Assembly (NCBI GenBank): GCA_937146765.1
Contig: CAKZRP010000047.1
Coordinates: 1-59,901, forward strand
Length of the DNA: 59,901 nucleotides
Direction: 5' to 3'
Origin: an uncultured Paracoccaceae bacterium
Lineage (GTDB): Bacteria > Pseudomonadota > Alphaproteobacteria > Rhodobacterales > Rhodobacteraceae
In this document: positions 1 through 8,368 of the stretch, in pieces
How the letters are laid out: each line of letters starts with the position of its first letter
Position numbering within the stretch: the first letter of the stretch is position 1
Translations under genes and position numbers: made by a program
Notes under the pieces: model-generated
What the model was told of the DNA's origin: nothing
The model's database searches: none
What the model saw: only the letters and a program-made list of their open reading frames with translations

Positions 1-755
1 CCGACCACGATCAGCAGCGCCAGCGCGGTATACATCTCGCGCAGGTTGGAGGCATGGATGAAGCGGAACACCGGACCGGTGAGATAAACACCGGCCAGGA
101 TCACGCTGGAGATGGCGCCAAGGGTCATCAGCGTGACCGCCCAGCCCGGCAGCCCCTCGACCAGGGAGAGGGTGGCATGGCCGGCCTCGTGCAGATCGGG
201 GGCGCGCTGGATGGAGCCATCCGAGGCGATCATCGAGGCTCCTTCGGTGGCCAAGAGGGGCAGGAGGGCCAGAATGGGGATGACCGCGATGTCCTGCGTC
301 AGCAGCACCGAGAAACTGGCGCGCCCGCCGCCGGTGCCGGTCAGGCCCTTCTCCGAGAGGGTCTGCAGCACGATCGCGGTGGAAGAGAGCGAGAGCGCCA
401 GACCCACTGCCAGACCCACCTGCCAGCTGTGTCCCAGCGCCACGGCCGCCACCGCGAGCAGGCCGGTCGAGGCAATGACCTGCAAGCCGCCCAGCCCGAT
501 CAGGTGATGGCGCATGGCCCAGAGGGCGCGGGGTTCCAGCTCCAGACCGATCAGGAACAGCATCATCACCACGCCGAATTCGGCAAAATGTTGAAGTTCC
601 GCAGTCTCGGAGCCGACCAGGCCGAGCACGGGGCCGATGAGGATGCCTGCTGCGAGGTATCCCAGCACCGACCCGAGACCCAGCCTGGTCGCCACCGGCA
701 CCGCAATCACGGCAGCTGCGAGGTAAATTGACGCTTGTGAGAGAAAACTGTCCAT
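1..755 (-). CDS. CPA2-family monovalent cation:proton antiporter (KefB/KefC-like), 3' part outside window
   Basis: The first 251 residues are visible; the gene runs off the left edge, so its C-terminus (possibly an NAD-binding TrkA-N domain) is not seen. It starts MDSFLSQASIYLAAAVIAVP at the ATG at 755. The protein is almost entirely hydrophobic helices, as in the inner-membrane Na+/K+:H+ exchangers of the CPA2 family. It carries the family hallmarks: GYLAAGILIGP near residue 32, the FLIGLELEP segment near 65, and GLALSLSSTAIVLQ followed by LLTQDIAVIPILAL near 120-160, where the aspartate is the ion-binding residue of the family. KefB, KefC and YbaL types cannot be separated without the C-terminus. 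The gene is transcribed toward the left edge from a gap of about 670 bases. Confidence 0.85.
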   Translation of the reverse strand, partial: MDSFLSQASIYLAAAVIAVPVATRLGLGSVLGYLAAGILIGPVLGLVGSETAELQHFAEFGVVMMLFLIGLELEPRALWAMRHHLIGLGGLQVIASTGLLAVAAVALGHSWQVGLAVGLALSLSSTAIVLQTLSEKGLTGTGGGRASFSVLLTQDIAVIPILALLPLLATEGASMIASDGSIQRAPDLHEAGHATLSLVEGLPGWAVTLMTLGAISSVILAGVYLTGPVFRFIHASNLREMYTALALLIVV

Positions 756-1427
756 GTCGCGATACTGCCAGCTTTTAATGACCTCGCAAAGACATAGGAG
801 CGGTTTGTCAAAATGGATCCCGGTGCGGCACATATTTCCGGGCAGTGGCGGAAATCCCGCAATCCGGTGGCATCGTGCGCCTGGCGCTGGATCGGCAGGT
901 CACCGGATGTGGCGCAGCGTGCGACGGTTGAGGTCCGCAGGCGCCGGGGCGGCGGGCGGTGTGTACCGTCACTTTGGCCGAGCGTCTGTCCGGCCAGGCG
1001 CTGGAGCTCTGCAGGACCGGGCGGGATGGCGGTGGTCACCAAGGGGGGCGGTGCCTGACGAGGCGCGGAGACGACCGGAGCCCTGATCCGATCCGAGGGG
1101 GCGCACAACGCAGATCGCTTGCGGCAGAACCCGCGCGGCATGGGGATCGCGCCGGGGGCGCTGAATGGGGGCGGCGGCACTGGGCTCGGGCCATAGGCCG
1201 ACAAGAGGGGGCCGGCTGTCAGGGCCGACGAGCGGGGCCGGGGCGATGGCGCCGACAGCAAGTCGACGCGACTCAGCCACGCGACTCAGGCACGCGACTC
1301 TGGCACGCGGGGCAGAGCCGCGGACGAGTGCAGCGGCCGTGAACGGCGAGACCGGATATGACTGCGGAGCGGCCTGAGGGGGCACGCTCCGCAAAATGGT
1401 CCCGCCCTACGAGCGTGAGCGCCTGCC
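756..1427. other. Gene-free GC-rich stretch
   Basis: These 672 bases separate two minus-strand genes. Several GC-rich open frames exist on both strands, but their translations are rich in Arg, Pro, Gly and Ala, show no recognisable motif, and lack convincing ribosome binding sites. The only clear internal structure is a short tandem repeat at 1266-1309. The promoter of the antiporter must lie in the left part, but I cannot place its boxes. Confidence 0.5.
1266..1309. repeat. 13-base tandem repeat, about 3.4 copies
   Basis: Three consecutive 13-base units begin ACGCGACTC and end AGCC, AGGC or TGGC (1266-1278, 1279-1291, 1292-1304). They are followed by a partial fourth unit ACGCG. The copies differ from each other at one or two positions. 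The array lies in the gene-free gap downstream of the PAS-domain gene. It could be slippage debris; no function is evident. Confidence 0.75.
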
Positions 1428-2648
1428 TCAGTGTTCGAGCGAGCGGATTTCCTCGCCCAGCTTGGCGATATGCTCGAGGCGTTCGGAGATCCGCTCCTGG
1501 AAGGCACCGAGCTGGTCGATGATATCGGCCAGCGTCTCGCCGGAGGAGGGCAAACGCGCGCTTTCGATCTTGCAGAGCACCCGGGTGGAGCTGAGGCCGA
1601 GGAAATGGCGGTGCATCACCTGGCAGGCATTGATGACGCGCACCGCCTCGATGTCGACTTCGGCCATGCCCTTGCTGGCCTGATTGGCCTGCGATGTGGT
1701 CAGGCTGCGCAACAGGTCGCGTTCCTTGTCCATGTCGACGCTGCCGAGATGACGCCGTTCGTCTTGCAACTGGTCGTCGCATTCGGTCAGTATCCGGGTC
1801 ATGCCGGCAATGAAGAGGCTGGAGTTCACCGAGTGCTTCACGGTGGCGAAATTGGTGTTTTCGCCCATCACGTTACGCTCGAACCAATCGGACATCTCGC
1901 GCGACATCGCACCGTAGTTCTGCGACAGAACGGTGACCGGGCCACCGGAGGGTTCGATCCGCGAGGCGATCACACGCAGGTTGTGCGGGATCGTGTGCAT
2001 GGCCTCGAAATCCTTCACCAGGCCATGGGTCTCGTCCAGCAGCTTTTCGGCATTGCGCAGCATGGTGCGCAGCTCGATGATCTGCTGGTCGGGCTTTCGC
2101 CCCAGCCCCTCGTCGCGGGCGATCAGCTCCTCGGCGAGGGCATGGGCGCAGAAATGCTGGTAGTCGTCGAACCCTTTTTCATGCACCCAGTCGTGGATCA
2201 GATCGAGGCTTTGCAAGGGGGAGAGCCCCTGTTCCTTCTCCGCCTTGGCGACGCGCGCATAAAGCGCCTGAACCTCGGTAAAGAGGGGGCTGCTCGGCTT
2301 GATGCGGGCGGAGAGATAGCCGCCGTCACAGGGGACGACGGTGGCAAAGACCCAATAGTAAAGACCGTCCTTGGCCTTGTTCTTCACATAGGCGCCGATG
2401 GTCTTGCCGGTCTTCAAGGTGTCCCACATCAGCTGGAAAACCGCGCGCGGCGTGTCGGGATGGCGCACCAGCTTGTGCGGCGCACCGATCACCTCTTCCC
2501 ATTCGTAATGCGCGACCCGGCGGAATACGTAGTTGCAGGCCTCGATCACCCCGCGTTCGTCCGTGCGGGAAAAGAAGACCTCGTTCAACTCGAACGGAGC
2601 GGCGCCACTGCTCGGGCGGGTTTCGATGCGACGATCGACAAAGGACAC
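1428..2648 (-). CDS. PAS-domain signalling protein (Aer-type PAS)
   Basis: A 406-residue soluble protein. Residues about 20-125 form a PAS domain of the aerotaxis-receptor type: FFSRTDERGVIEACNYVFRR, then APHKLVRHPDTPRAVFQLMW, then KDGLYYWVFATV, all typical of Aer PAS domains. The remaining 280 residues are predicted largely helical and contain no recognisable methyl-accepting signalling domain, HAMP region or transmembrane helix. It therefore looks like a cytoplasmic PAS sensor with a helical output rather than a full chemoreceptor. The start is a GTG at 2648 with a weak ribosome binding site, so the exact N-terminus is uncertain, although the PAS core begins soon afterwards. It is not in an obvious operon. 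Confidence 0.75.
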   Translation of the reverse strand: MSFVDRRIETRPSSGAAPFELNEVFFSRTDERGVIEACNYVFRRVAHYEWEEVIGAPHKLVRHPDTPRAVFQLMWDTLKTGKTIGAYVKNKAKDGLYYWVFATVVPCDGGYLSARIKPSSPLFTEVQALYARVAKAEKEQGLSPLQSLDLIHDWVHEKGFDDYQHFCAHALAEELIARDEGLGRKPDQQIIELRTMLRNAEKLLDETHGLVKDFEAMHTIPHNLRVIASRIEPSGGPVTVLSQNYGAMSREMSDWFERNVMGENTNFATVKHSVNSSLFIAGMTRILTECDDQLQDERRHLGSVDMDKERDLLRSLTTSQANQASKGMAEVDIEAVRVINACQVMHRHFLGLSSTRVLCKIESARLPSSGETLADIIDQLGAFQERISERLEHIAKLGEEIRSLEH

Positions 2649-2711
2649 AGGTGCGATTCCATCTCATGAACAATTTCAAGCCACCCTAGGACGGCAGTGG
2701 TTCACGCATCC

Positions 2712-3167
2712 TTAAACCGGCAGCGGGCTGTCAGCTTTTAACTGTGCCATCACGATCTGGCTATGCACCCGCCCGACCGCCTGATGGGGCAGGATCACAT
2801 CATGCAGGAGCGTGTTAAGTTCTTGAAGATCATGGCAAAATACTCGTAACAGGTAATCGGCCTCGCCGGTCATGGTCCAGGCCGAAGTGATCTCTGCCCG
2901 GCCCGCCACCAGACGCGCAAAACTTGCGGCATTTTCCGGGCCGTGACTGTGCAGATGCACCTGTACGAAACACTGCACCGCAAGCCCCAACTTGCCCGGA
3001 TCCAGTCGCGCGACATAGGCGCGGATATAGCCCTCCGCCTCCAGTCGCTGGCGTCTTCGGCCTGCCTGGCTGGGCGAGAGGTTCAGCGCCTCGCCCAGGT
3101 CCTGCGCGGTGGCCTGAGCGTTCTTCTGCAGAAGGGCGAGCAATTTTATGTCGGTGGCGTCCAGCAT
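2712..3167 (-). CDS. Lrp/AsnC-family transcriptional regulator
   Basis: A 151-residue protein of normal Lrp/AsnC length. It begins with MLDATDIKLLALLQKNAQAT and an N-terminal winged helix-turn-helix (about residues 5-55, with LGEALNLSPSQAGRRRQRLE as the recognition part). The ligand-binding RAM domain follows (about 70-145, including the ITSAWTMTGEADYLLRV strand-turn pattern typical of the family). AAAGGA lies upstream of the ATG. It is transcribed divergently from hppD across a 138-base gap. In related bacteria regulators in this position often control aromatic amino acid catabolism; control of hppD is inferred from position only. Confidence 0.92.
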   Translation of the reverse strand: MLDATDIKLLALLQKNAQATAQDLGEALNLSPSQAGRRRQRLEAEGYIRAYVARLDPGKLGLAVQCFVQVHLHSHGPENAASFARLVAGRAEITSAWTMTGEADYLLRVFCHDLQELNTLLHDVILPHQAVGRVHSQIVMAQLKADSPLPV

Positions 3168-3305
3168 GCGGGAATCCTTTGGCTTCAGCAGAAATTATGC
3201 GGGATTGCTGCGCAAATGAAAGGGCGGAACCATGAGATTGCGCAAAATATGCAACCAAGATGCGGTATTCTGGATCAAAGCAACATCGCACCGCAGGAGA
3301 TAGCC

Positions 3306-4406
3306 ATGGGACCCTTCCCCCACGACGCGCCGAAATCCGTGATCAGCGCCGAGAACCCCGCCGGCACCGACGGGTTCGAATTTGTCGAATTCGCCAGCCC
3401 CGAACCGGAAGAGCTGCGCACGCTCTTCACCAAGATGGGTTATGAGCTGGTGGCGCGCCACAAGACCAAACCGGGGATCGAGCTGTGGCAACAGGGCGAT
3501 ATCACCTATATCCTGAACGCCGAGAAAGGCTCCTTTGCGGAGAAATTCGTCGAGCTGCACGGCCCCTGCGCCCCCGCCATGGGCTGGCGCGTGGTGGATG
3601 CGCAAAAGGCCTTTGACCATGCGGTGGCCAAGGGCGCGGAGCCCTATGAGGGCGACGACAAGACGATGGATGTGCCCGCGATCAAGGGCATCGGCGGCTC
3701 GCTGATCTACTTCATCGACCAGTATTACGACACCTCGCCCTACAATACCGAGTTCGAGTGGCTGAAGCAGTCCAAGCCGCGCGGCGTGGGCTTCTATTAC
3801 CTCGACCACCTGACCCACAACGTGTTCAAGGGTAACATGGACAAGTGGTTCAACTTCTACGGTGAGCTGTTCAACTTCCGTGAGATCCGCTTTTTCGACA
3901 TTCAGGGCAAATTCACCGGGCTGTTCAGCCGAGCGCTGACCTCGCCCTGCGGTCGCATCCGCATTCCGATCAACGAAGATCGCGGCGAAACCGGGCAGAT
4001 CGTGGCCTATCTGAAGAAATACAACGGCGAGGGCATCCAGCACATCGCGGTCGGCGCGCGGGATATCTATGACGCCACCGACGAGATTTCCGAGCGCGGC
4101 ATCCAGTTCATGCCAGCCCCTCCGGCCGCCTATTACGCGATGAGCCATGACCGCGTGCAGGGCCATCAAGAGCCGATGGACCGGATGCAGAGACACGGCA
4201 TCCTGATTGACGGCGAAGGCGTGGTGGATGGCGGCGAGACCCGCATCCTGCTGCAGATCTTCTCCAAGACCGTGATCGGGCCGATCTTCTTTGAGTTCAT
4301 CCAGCGCAAGGGCGACGACGGCTTTGGCGAGGGCAACTTCAAGGCGCTGTTCGAATCGATCGAGCAGGAGCAGATCAACAACGGCGAGATCCAGGCAGCG
4401 GAATAG
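3306..4406 (+). CDS. hppD: 4-hydroxyphenylpyruvate dioxygenase
   Basis: A 366-residue Fe(II) dioxygenase of the vicinal-oxygen-chelate fold, which converts 4-hydroxyphenylpyruvate to homogentisate in phenylalanine and tyrosine breakdown. By comparison with the family, the iron ligands are H168 (in LDHLTHNV), H246 (in GIQHIAVG) and E330 (in IFFEFIQRKG). The C-terminal catalytic half is well conserved. The open frame extends further upstream, but the ATG at 3306 is preceded by CAGGAGA at good spacing and gives the normal family length, so I chose it. It is divergent from an Lrp/AsnC regulator and ends at a strong terminator. Confidence 0.96.
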   Translation: MGPFPHDAPKSVISAENPAGTDGFEFVEFASPEPEELRTLFTKMGYELVARHKTKPGIELWQQGDITYILNAEKGSFAEKFVELHGPCAPAMGWRVVDAQKAFDHAVAKGAEPYEGDDKTMDVPAIKGIGGSLIYFIDQYYDTSPYNTEFEWLKQSKPRGVGFYYLDHLTHNVFKGNMDKWFNFYGELFNFREIRFFDIQGKFTGLFSRALTSPCGRIRIPINEDRGETGQIVAYLKKYNGEGIQHIAVGARDIYDATDEISERGIQFMPAPPAAYYAMSHDRVQGHQEPMDRMQRHGILIDGEGVVDGGETRILLQIFSKTVIGPIFFEFIQRKGDDGFGEGNFKALFESIEQEQINNGEIQAAE

Positions 4407-4428
4407 TTCCGGGCCGGGATGAGATGTG

Positions 4429-4456
4429 AAAAAGCCGGGCTTGGCCCGGCTTTTTT
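4429..4456. terminator. Bidirectional intrinsic terminator between convergent genes
   Basis: A perfect 12-base-pair stem, AAAAAGCCGGGC pairing with GCCCGGCTTTTT across the loop TTG, gives an A-tract on one side and a T-tract on the other. It can therefore stop hppD on the plus strand and the long PilP-like gene ending at 4474 on the minus strand. Confidence 0.93.
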
Positions 4457-4473
4457 ATTTCTATGTCTTGAGG

Positions 4474-7254
4474 TTAGCCGTTCGGCAGGGTCAGAGTGGT
4501 GTTGCGGCCACCCTTTTGATACTGCAGCTGGCTGTCGCCGATGGCGACAATTCGGCCGCCGTCGATCTTGTCACCCACCTTCACCTTCACGTAGCGCCCG
4601 GAGGGCAGGCGCACCAGCGCGCGCCGGTCGGAGGGTTTGCCATAGACCCCGATCAGGTTGATGTGGCGCAGGTTGATCGCACGCTCCATCGTCGCCTGCC
4701 GGGCCACCGAGGCGGAGGAGGGGATCGAGGGGCTGACGCTCACCGGGGCCTCCGCCGCGGTTGCGACAGCTGCGGTCCGGGTCGGTGCGGCGGTTTCGGT
4801 CTGGGCGGGGGCGGTCGTGCGCTGGGCCCGGTCCACGATATTGGCAAAATTCGTCGGTCTCGCCCGCGGTTTGGAGGCCACGGCGACCGCCTGGGCGGTG
4901 GCGGGCTGGCTTTCCTGTTCCTCGGTCTTCAGGCTCTCGGGGCGGGTGCGGGGGCGTTTGGACAAGGGTTCGGAGCGCACCACGCCACCAAGCTGTACCC
5001 GCTCGCTCTGGGCGACGAGATCGCCGGGCCTTGTGCGCGGCCGCACAGCAGAAAGCCAGGCCAGCCGTTCCTTGGCCTCGGTCGCGGCGAGATCGGCGGC
5101 GGAGGGACGCTGGGGCGTCTTCGGCGGGGTTTTGATCGGGCGGCCGGAGTAGATCAGGATGCCGTCCGGGTTGAGGGTGCCGTCGCGGCTGGCCTTCACC
5201 AGCCCGCGTTCATCCAGATCGAACTGGCGTCCGGCGGCGGTGGGGCTGGAAATGGCGCCAAAAGGCAGATCGGTCTCCAGATCGGTCTGGGCGGGCAGGG
5301 CGACTGCGTCCTGCGACAGATCGGTGCGGTCGATGGAGGCGACATAGACATCCTCGAGGTCGATCAGCGCCGGGGTGCCGGTGATCTCGGGCACCCGTTG
5401 CCAGATGCCGGTGGCGGCATAATGTGCCGCTTCTTCCAGTGCGGAGACCTGAGCGGCGGGGGCCGACAGCAGGTCCGCGCCGGCGTCCGGATGCGCGACG
5501 GTATCCTGCGGATCCTCGGGCGAGACACCATCCGCCAGCGCCTCGGGGTCGAGGATCTCAGGCTGGTCCTCGTCGATCAGGGGCAGGTCCGGGTCATCAT
5601 TGGCAAGGCTGCGTGGGGCGGGCAGGGAGGCGATCACCAGATCCTGTCCGGCCACCGGCTGGGTCTCGTCCACCACAGTGAGCGTCTCTGGCGCGGCCAG
5701 TGCATCGAGCACGGCGGCATCGGTGCCGCTCAGCCCGTCACCGGGCAAGGCAAAGCTGCTGGCGGCCTTGTCAGCCGGAACCGCGCTTGGCGTGACCTCA
5801 GAGGCAGGCGAAACAAAGTCCGCAGGGATGGTGGGGCCTTCGGCCCGGGCGAGGATCGGAGTGGCCACCGGGTCTTCGGCGCCAACCAGATCAGCGCGTT
5901 TGAGGTCAGACCAAAGCTCGGGCAGGTGCTGCACCACCGCATAGGCGCCAAGGGCGCTGGCGAGGGCAAAGCCAGCGGCGAGCAGGCCGATCCGGGCCGG
6001 GCGGCTGCGCAGCGGCCGGGCCTGCGGCATGTTGGAGATATCGCCCGCAGGCGGGCCGGCCACGCGCTGCGCGGTCGGGCGATCCTGTGCGGCTTTTGGC
6101 GGCGCGGAGGTCGTATGCGCCAGCAGAGGGACAGGGATCGACAGGTTCGGGGCAGCAGGCAAGGCAGCGCGGCTGGCCGTCCTTTCTGTGCTGACTGGCG
6201 CGGTCGCGCCGCGTGACGACGGGACCGACAGCAGGAGGCGCGGCGCGTGATCCTGCACCGGAGACTCCCGCTGGGCGCTGATGGGGTCGTTCTGACCCGG
6301 CTTGCGCCGCGAACTGAACCCGACCGCTGCCTCATCCGAGGCTTCCGAGGTGGCGGGGATGGCCTCGGCGTCGCCCTGCTGTGCCGCGGTGGCAGTTCTT
6401 GCAGCGGGCTCAGTCAGGGGCGGCGGGGCTGAAGGCAGGGCCTGCCTGGAGCCGTGCCCGGGCGTGGAGGTTGCATCCGGCAGGGGATCGGTGCCGCTCA
6501 CGGGGGCTGGCGCCCGCGTTCCTTCCGTCGGTGCCTGCAGGTCTGCCTCTTGCTCCGCATCGGACATGGCGGCGGACCCATGTTCTGGCTCCGGCGCGGA
6601 TGCCGGGGGGATTTCAAGCGCAGCCTTTGTCTCCGGGGGCTCCAGGTGCGCCTGCCCGAGGTCCACCGCCTCGGAAGAGGCGGGCACCGTTTGGGCTGAC
6701 TCGGGCGCGGTCTGCGGCATCGGTCCAAGGTCGATCACTGCCTGGGCTTCGCCTTTCAGATCCAGTCCCCTGCCGACCCGGCTGGGTCCGAAGAAAGGTT
6801 CACCGACAAAGGGATGCGCTGCGGGGGAGGCGACAAAGGCCAGCGGGCCGAAGCCATGTTCGACCGCAAAGCTTTCGGCCTCGTCAAGGGTCTCGCGCGC
6901 CACGGCGGCCACATGGGTCAGGGGCCCTTCGGCAGACACATCAAAGGCGAGAGCGGAGACAGGGTAGGGGGTCGCGCCTTCCAGCGCCTTGCGCGCGGCG
7001 GTCAGGCGGTCCGCCCGCGCCATCACACCGGTCTCGAGGCTGAGGTAGCGGATCTGCGCATCGGGCAGCACCAGCTTGCAGCGCAGGGGCGGCGCGCTGC
7101 AAAGCGCCTCGGCCCGGTCCCGCAGACGTGCCATTTCGGCGTCCAGGTCTGCGACCTCGGGGGAGACGCTGCCGACGTGGTGCCAGCCCCCGTCGCCGCG
7201 GATCAGCAGCACGATGGCGTCGATGGAGAGTGAGAGCGCGAACTCCGGTGTCAT
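4474..7254 (-). CDS. Large single-pass membrane protein with PilM/GspL-like N-terminus and PilP/GspC-like C-terminus
   Basis: About 926 residues from the chosen start MTPEFALSLSIDAIVLL at 7254. An in-frame ATG at 7341 is an alternative, with GGAGA ten bases upstream; the still longer frame runs into the divergent gene's leader. Residues 1-180 resemble the actin-like PilM/GspL fold: a short beta-rich opening, KLVLPDAQIRYLSLETG, then a segment with ATPYPVSALAFDV. A Pro/Ala/Glu-rich, probably disordered stretch follows to about residue 400. There is one transmembrane helix (ARIGLLAAGFALASALGAYA), another low-complexity periplasmic stretch, and a C-terminal domain of about 60 residues with GVYGKPSDRRALVRLPSGRY, VKVGDKIDGGRIVAIGDSQL and YQKGG, as in PilP/GspC. 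The fold assignments rest on pattern only. No other pilus or secretion gene is nearby. Confidence 0.75.
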   Translation of the reverse strand: MTPEFALSLSIDAIVLLIRGDGGWHHVGSVSPEVADLDAEMARLRDRAEALCSAPPLRCKLVLPDAQIRYLSLETGVMARADRLTAARKALEGATPYPVSALAFDVSAEGPLTHVAAVARETLDEAESFAVEHGFGPLAFVASPAAHPFVGEPFFGPSRVGRGLDLKGEAQAVIDLGPMPQTAPESAQTVPASSEAVDLGQAHLEPPETKAALEIPPASAPEPEHGSAAMSDAEQEADLQAPTEGTRAPAPVSGTDPLPDATSTPGHGSRQALPSAPPPLTEPAARTATAAQQGDAEAIPATSEASDEAAVGFSSRRKPGQNDPISAQRESPVQDHAPRLLLSVPSSRGATAPVSTERTASRAALPAAPNLSIPVPLLAHTTSAPPKAAQDRPTAQRVAGPPAGDISNMPQARPLRSRPARIGLLAAGFALASALGAYAVVQHLPELWSDLKRADLVGAEDPVATPILARAEGPTIPADFVSPASEVTPSAVPADKAASSFALPGDGLSGTDAAVLDALAAPETLTVVDETQPVAGQDLVIASLPAPRSLANDDPDLPLIDEDQPEILDPEALADGVSPEDPQDTVAHPDAGADLLSAPAAQVSALEEAAHYAATGIWQRVPEITGTPALIDLEDVYVASIDRTDLSQDAVALPAQTDLETDLPFGAISSPTAAGRQFDLDERGLVKASRDGTLNPDGILIYSGRPIKTPPKTPQRPSAADLAATEAKERLAWLSAVRPRTRPGDLVAQSERVQLGGVVRSEPLSKRPRTRPESLKTEEQESQPATAQAVAVASKPRARPTNFANIVDRAQRTTAPAQTETAAPTRTAAVATAAEAPVSVSPSIPSSASVARQATMERAINLRHINLIGVYGKPSDRRALVRLPSGRYVKVKVGDKIDGGRIVAIGDSQLQYQKGGRNTTLTLPNG

Positions 7255-7540
7255 CAGGTCAAATGGGTCTTCTGTCTCAGCGCCCCGAGGCCTGACGTTC
7301 CGATCCTGCCCGCCCTGGTCGCGCGCGAGGGATCCAAGCATCAGCTCTGTATCTCCGGATCTCCCCGGAACCGAGAGTCCGGGGCGGCTGGAAAGACACT
7401 GCGTCAGGGCGACGTTGTGGTTTGGGAAACCATAGAGCAGGAACCCGCCGAGGGGAAGCGAAAGCGCGCAACTCCCCCTTGCGCGCGGGGTTCCGCCACC
7501 CCCATCTGTGGGACATCTCGAAATTCTTGGAGGACCCTTG

Positions 7541-8257
7541 ATGTTGAACGGAAAAACCGCGGCGCTGATGTTGGCGAGCGCCTTGGCCCTGGCCCCCCTG
7601 CAGGCGGCGGCAGAGGAACTGCGGCGGCTGATGGTGACCGGCGAGGCCACGATGGAGGTGGTGCCGGACCAGGCGGTGATCTCGCTTGGGGTGCGGGCGC
7701 AGAGCAAGGAGGCCGCCGATGCGATGGACAAGGTCTCCGAGCAGATGAGCCAGGTGCTCGCCAGCCTGCGTGACAGCGGCATCGCGGCCGAGGACATGCA
7801 GACGGATCACATTGCCCTCCACCCGGTCTGGAGCCAGATCGACCGCGACGGGCAGCCGGAGAATGTCATCACCGGCTTTGAGGCCGCCAACACGCTGACC
7901 GTGCGGCTCAAGGACGTTGCAGGCATGGGCGGGGTGCTGGACGCGGTGCTGCGCGCAGGCGCGAATGAATTCCGCGGCCTGGACTTTTCCTACAGCAAGG
8001 CCGAGGAGGCCGCCGACCTGATGCGGGTGCAGGCGGTCGAAGATGCCTTCCGCAAGGCGCGGCAACTGGCCGAAGCCTCCGGCATGGCGCTGGGGCCGGT
8101 GCGCGAGCTGCAGGATGGGGGGGCGCGCGGCGGCGCGCCGATGATGGCGATGGAGATGGCCCGCGGCAAGGACATGCCGGTGGCGCCGGGCGCGGTCAGC
8201 CTCGGCCATAGTGTCTCGGTGGTGTTTGATCTGATGGAGCCGGAAGGCGCCAACTGA
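7541..8257 (+). CDS. SIMPL-domain (DUF541) periplasmic protein
   Basis: A 238-residue protein with a signal peptide of about 24 residues (LNGKTAALMLASALALAPLQ, cleaved near AAAEE). It is followed by a SIMPL/DUF541 domain covering nearly the whole mature protein: LMVTGEATMEVVPDQAVISL at the start and the usual VAVEDAFRKARQLAEASGM-like helix near residue 170. The family is periplasmic or outer-membrane associated and is linked to oxidative stress in some bacteria, but its biochemical role is unknown. The ATG at 7541 follows GGAGGA at about 8 bases. It is divergent from the PilM/PilP-like gene. Confidence 0.9.
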   Translation: MLNGKTAALMLASALALAPLQAAAEELRRLMVTGEATMEVVPDQAVISLGVRAQSKEAADAMDKVSEQMSQVLASLRDSGIAAEDMQTDHIALHPVWSQIDRDGQPENVITGFEAANTLTVRLKDVAGMGGVLDAVLRAGANEFRGLDFSYSKAEEAADLMRVQAVEDAFRKARQLAEASGMALGPVRELQDGGARGGAPMMAMEMARGKDMPVAPGAVSLGHSVSVVFDLMEPEGAN

Positions 8258-8302
8258 CCCCTTGTCTGCGGGTCTTCGCGAACCGCCTTGTTGCAAAAAG
8301 GA

Positions 8303-8328
8303 AAAAGGCCGGGATTTCCCGGCCTTTT
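8303..8328. terminator. Bidirectional intrinsic terminator
   Basis: AAAAGGCCGGG (8303-8313) pairs perfectly over 11 bases with CCCGGCCTTTT (8318-8328) across the loop ATTT. A- and T-tracts flank both sides. It sits between the convergent SIMPL gene and metY, so it can serve both. Confidence 0.92.
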
Positions 8329-8368
8329 GCAGGTTTGTCAAAGGGGCTGCGCCGCAGGCGTGACACCC

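Noticed and set aside
707..1427. Several overlapping open frames between the antiporter and the PAS gene
   Set aside because: Compositionally typical GC shadows; none starts at a usable ribosome binding site or resembles a known family.
7255..7797. N-terminal extension of the PilM/PilP-like gene by up to 181 residues
   Set aside because: It would run antisense into the signal peptide region of the divergent SIMPL gene, which has a clear start and ribosome binding site; only the ATG at 7341 remains a fair alternative.
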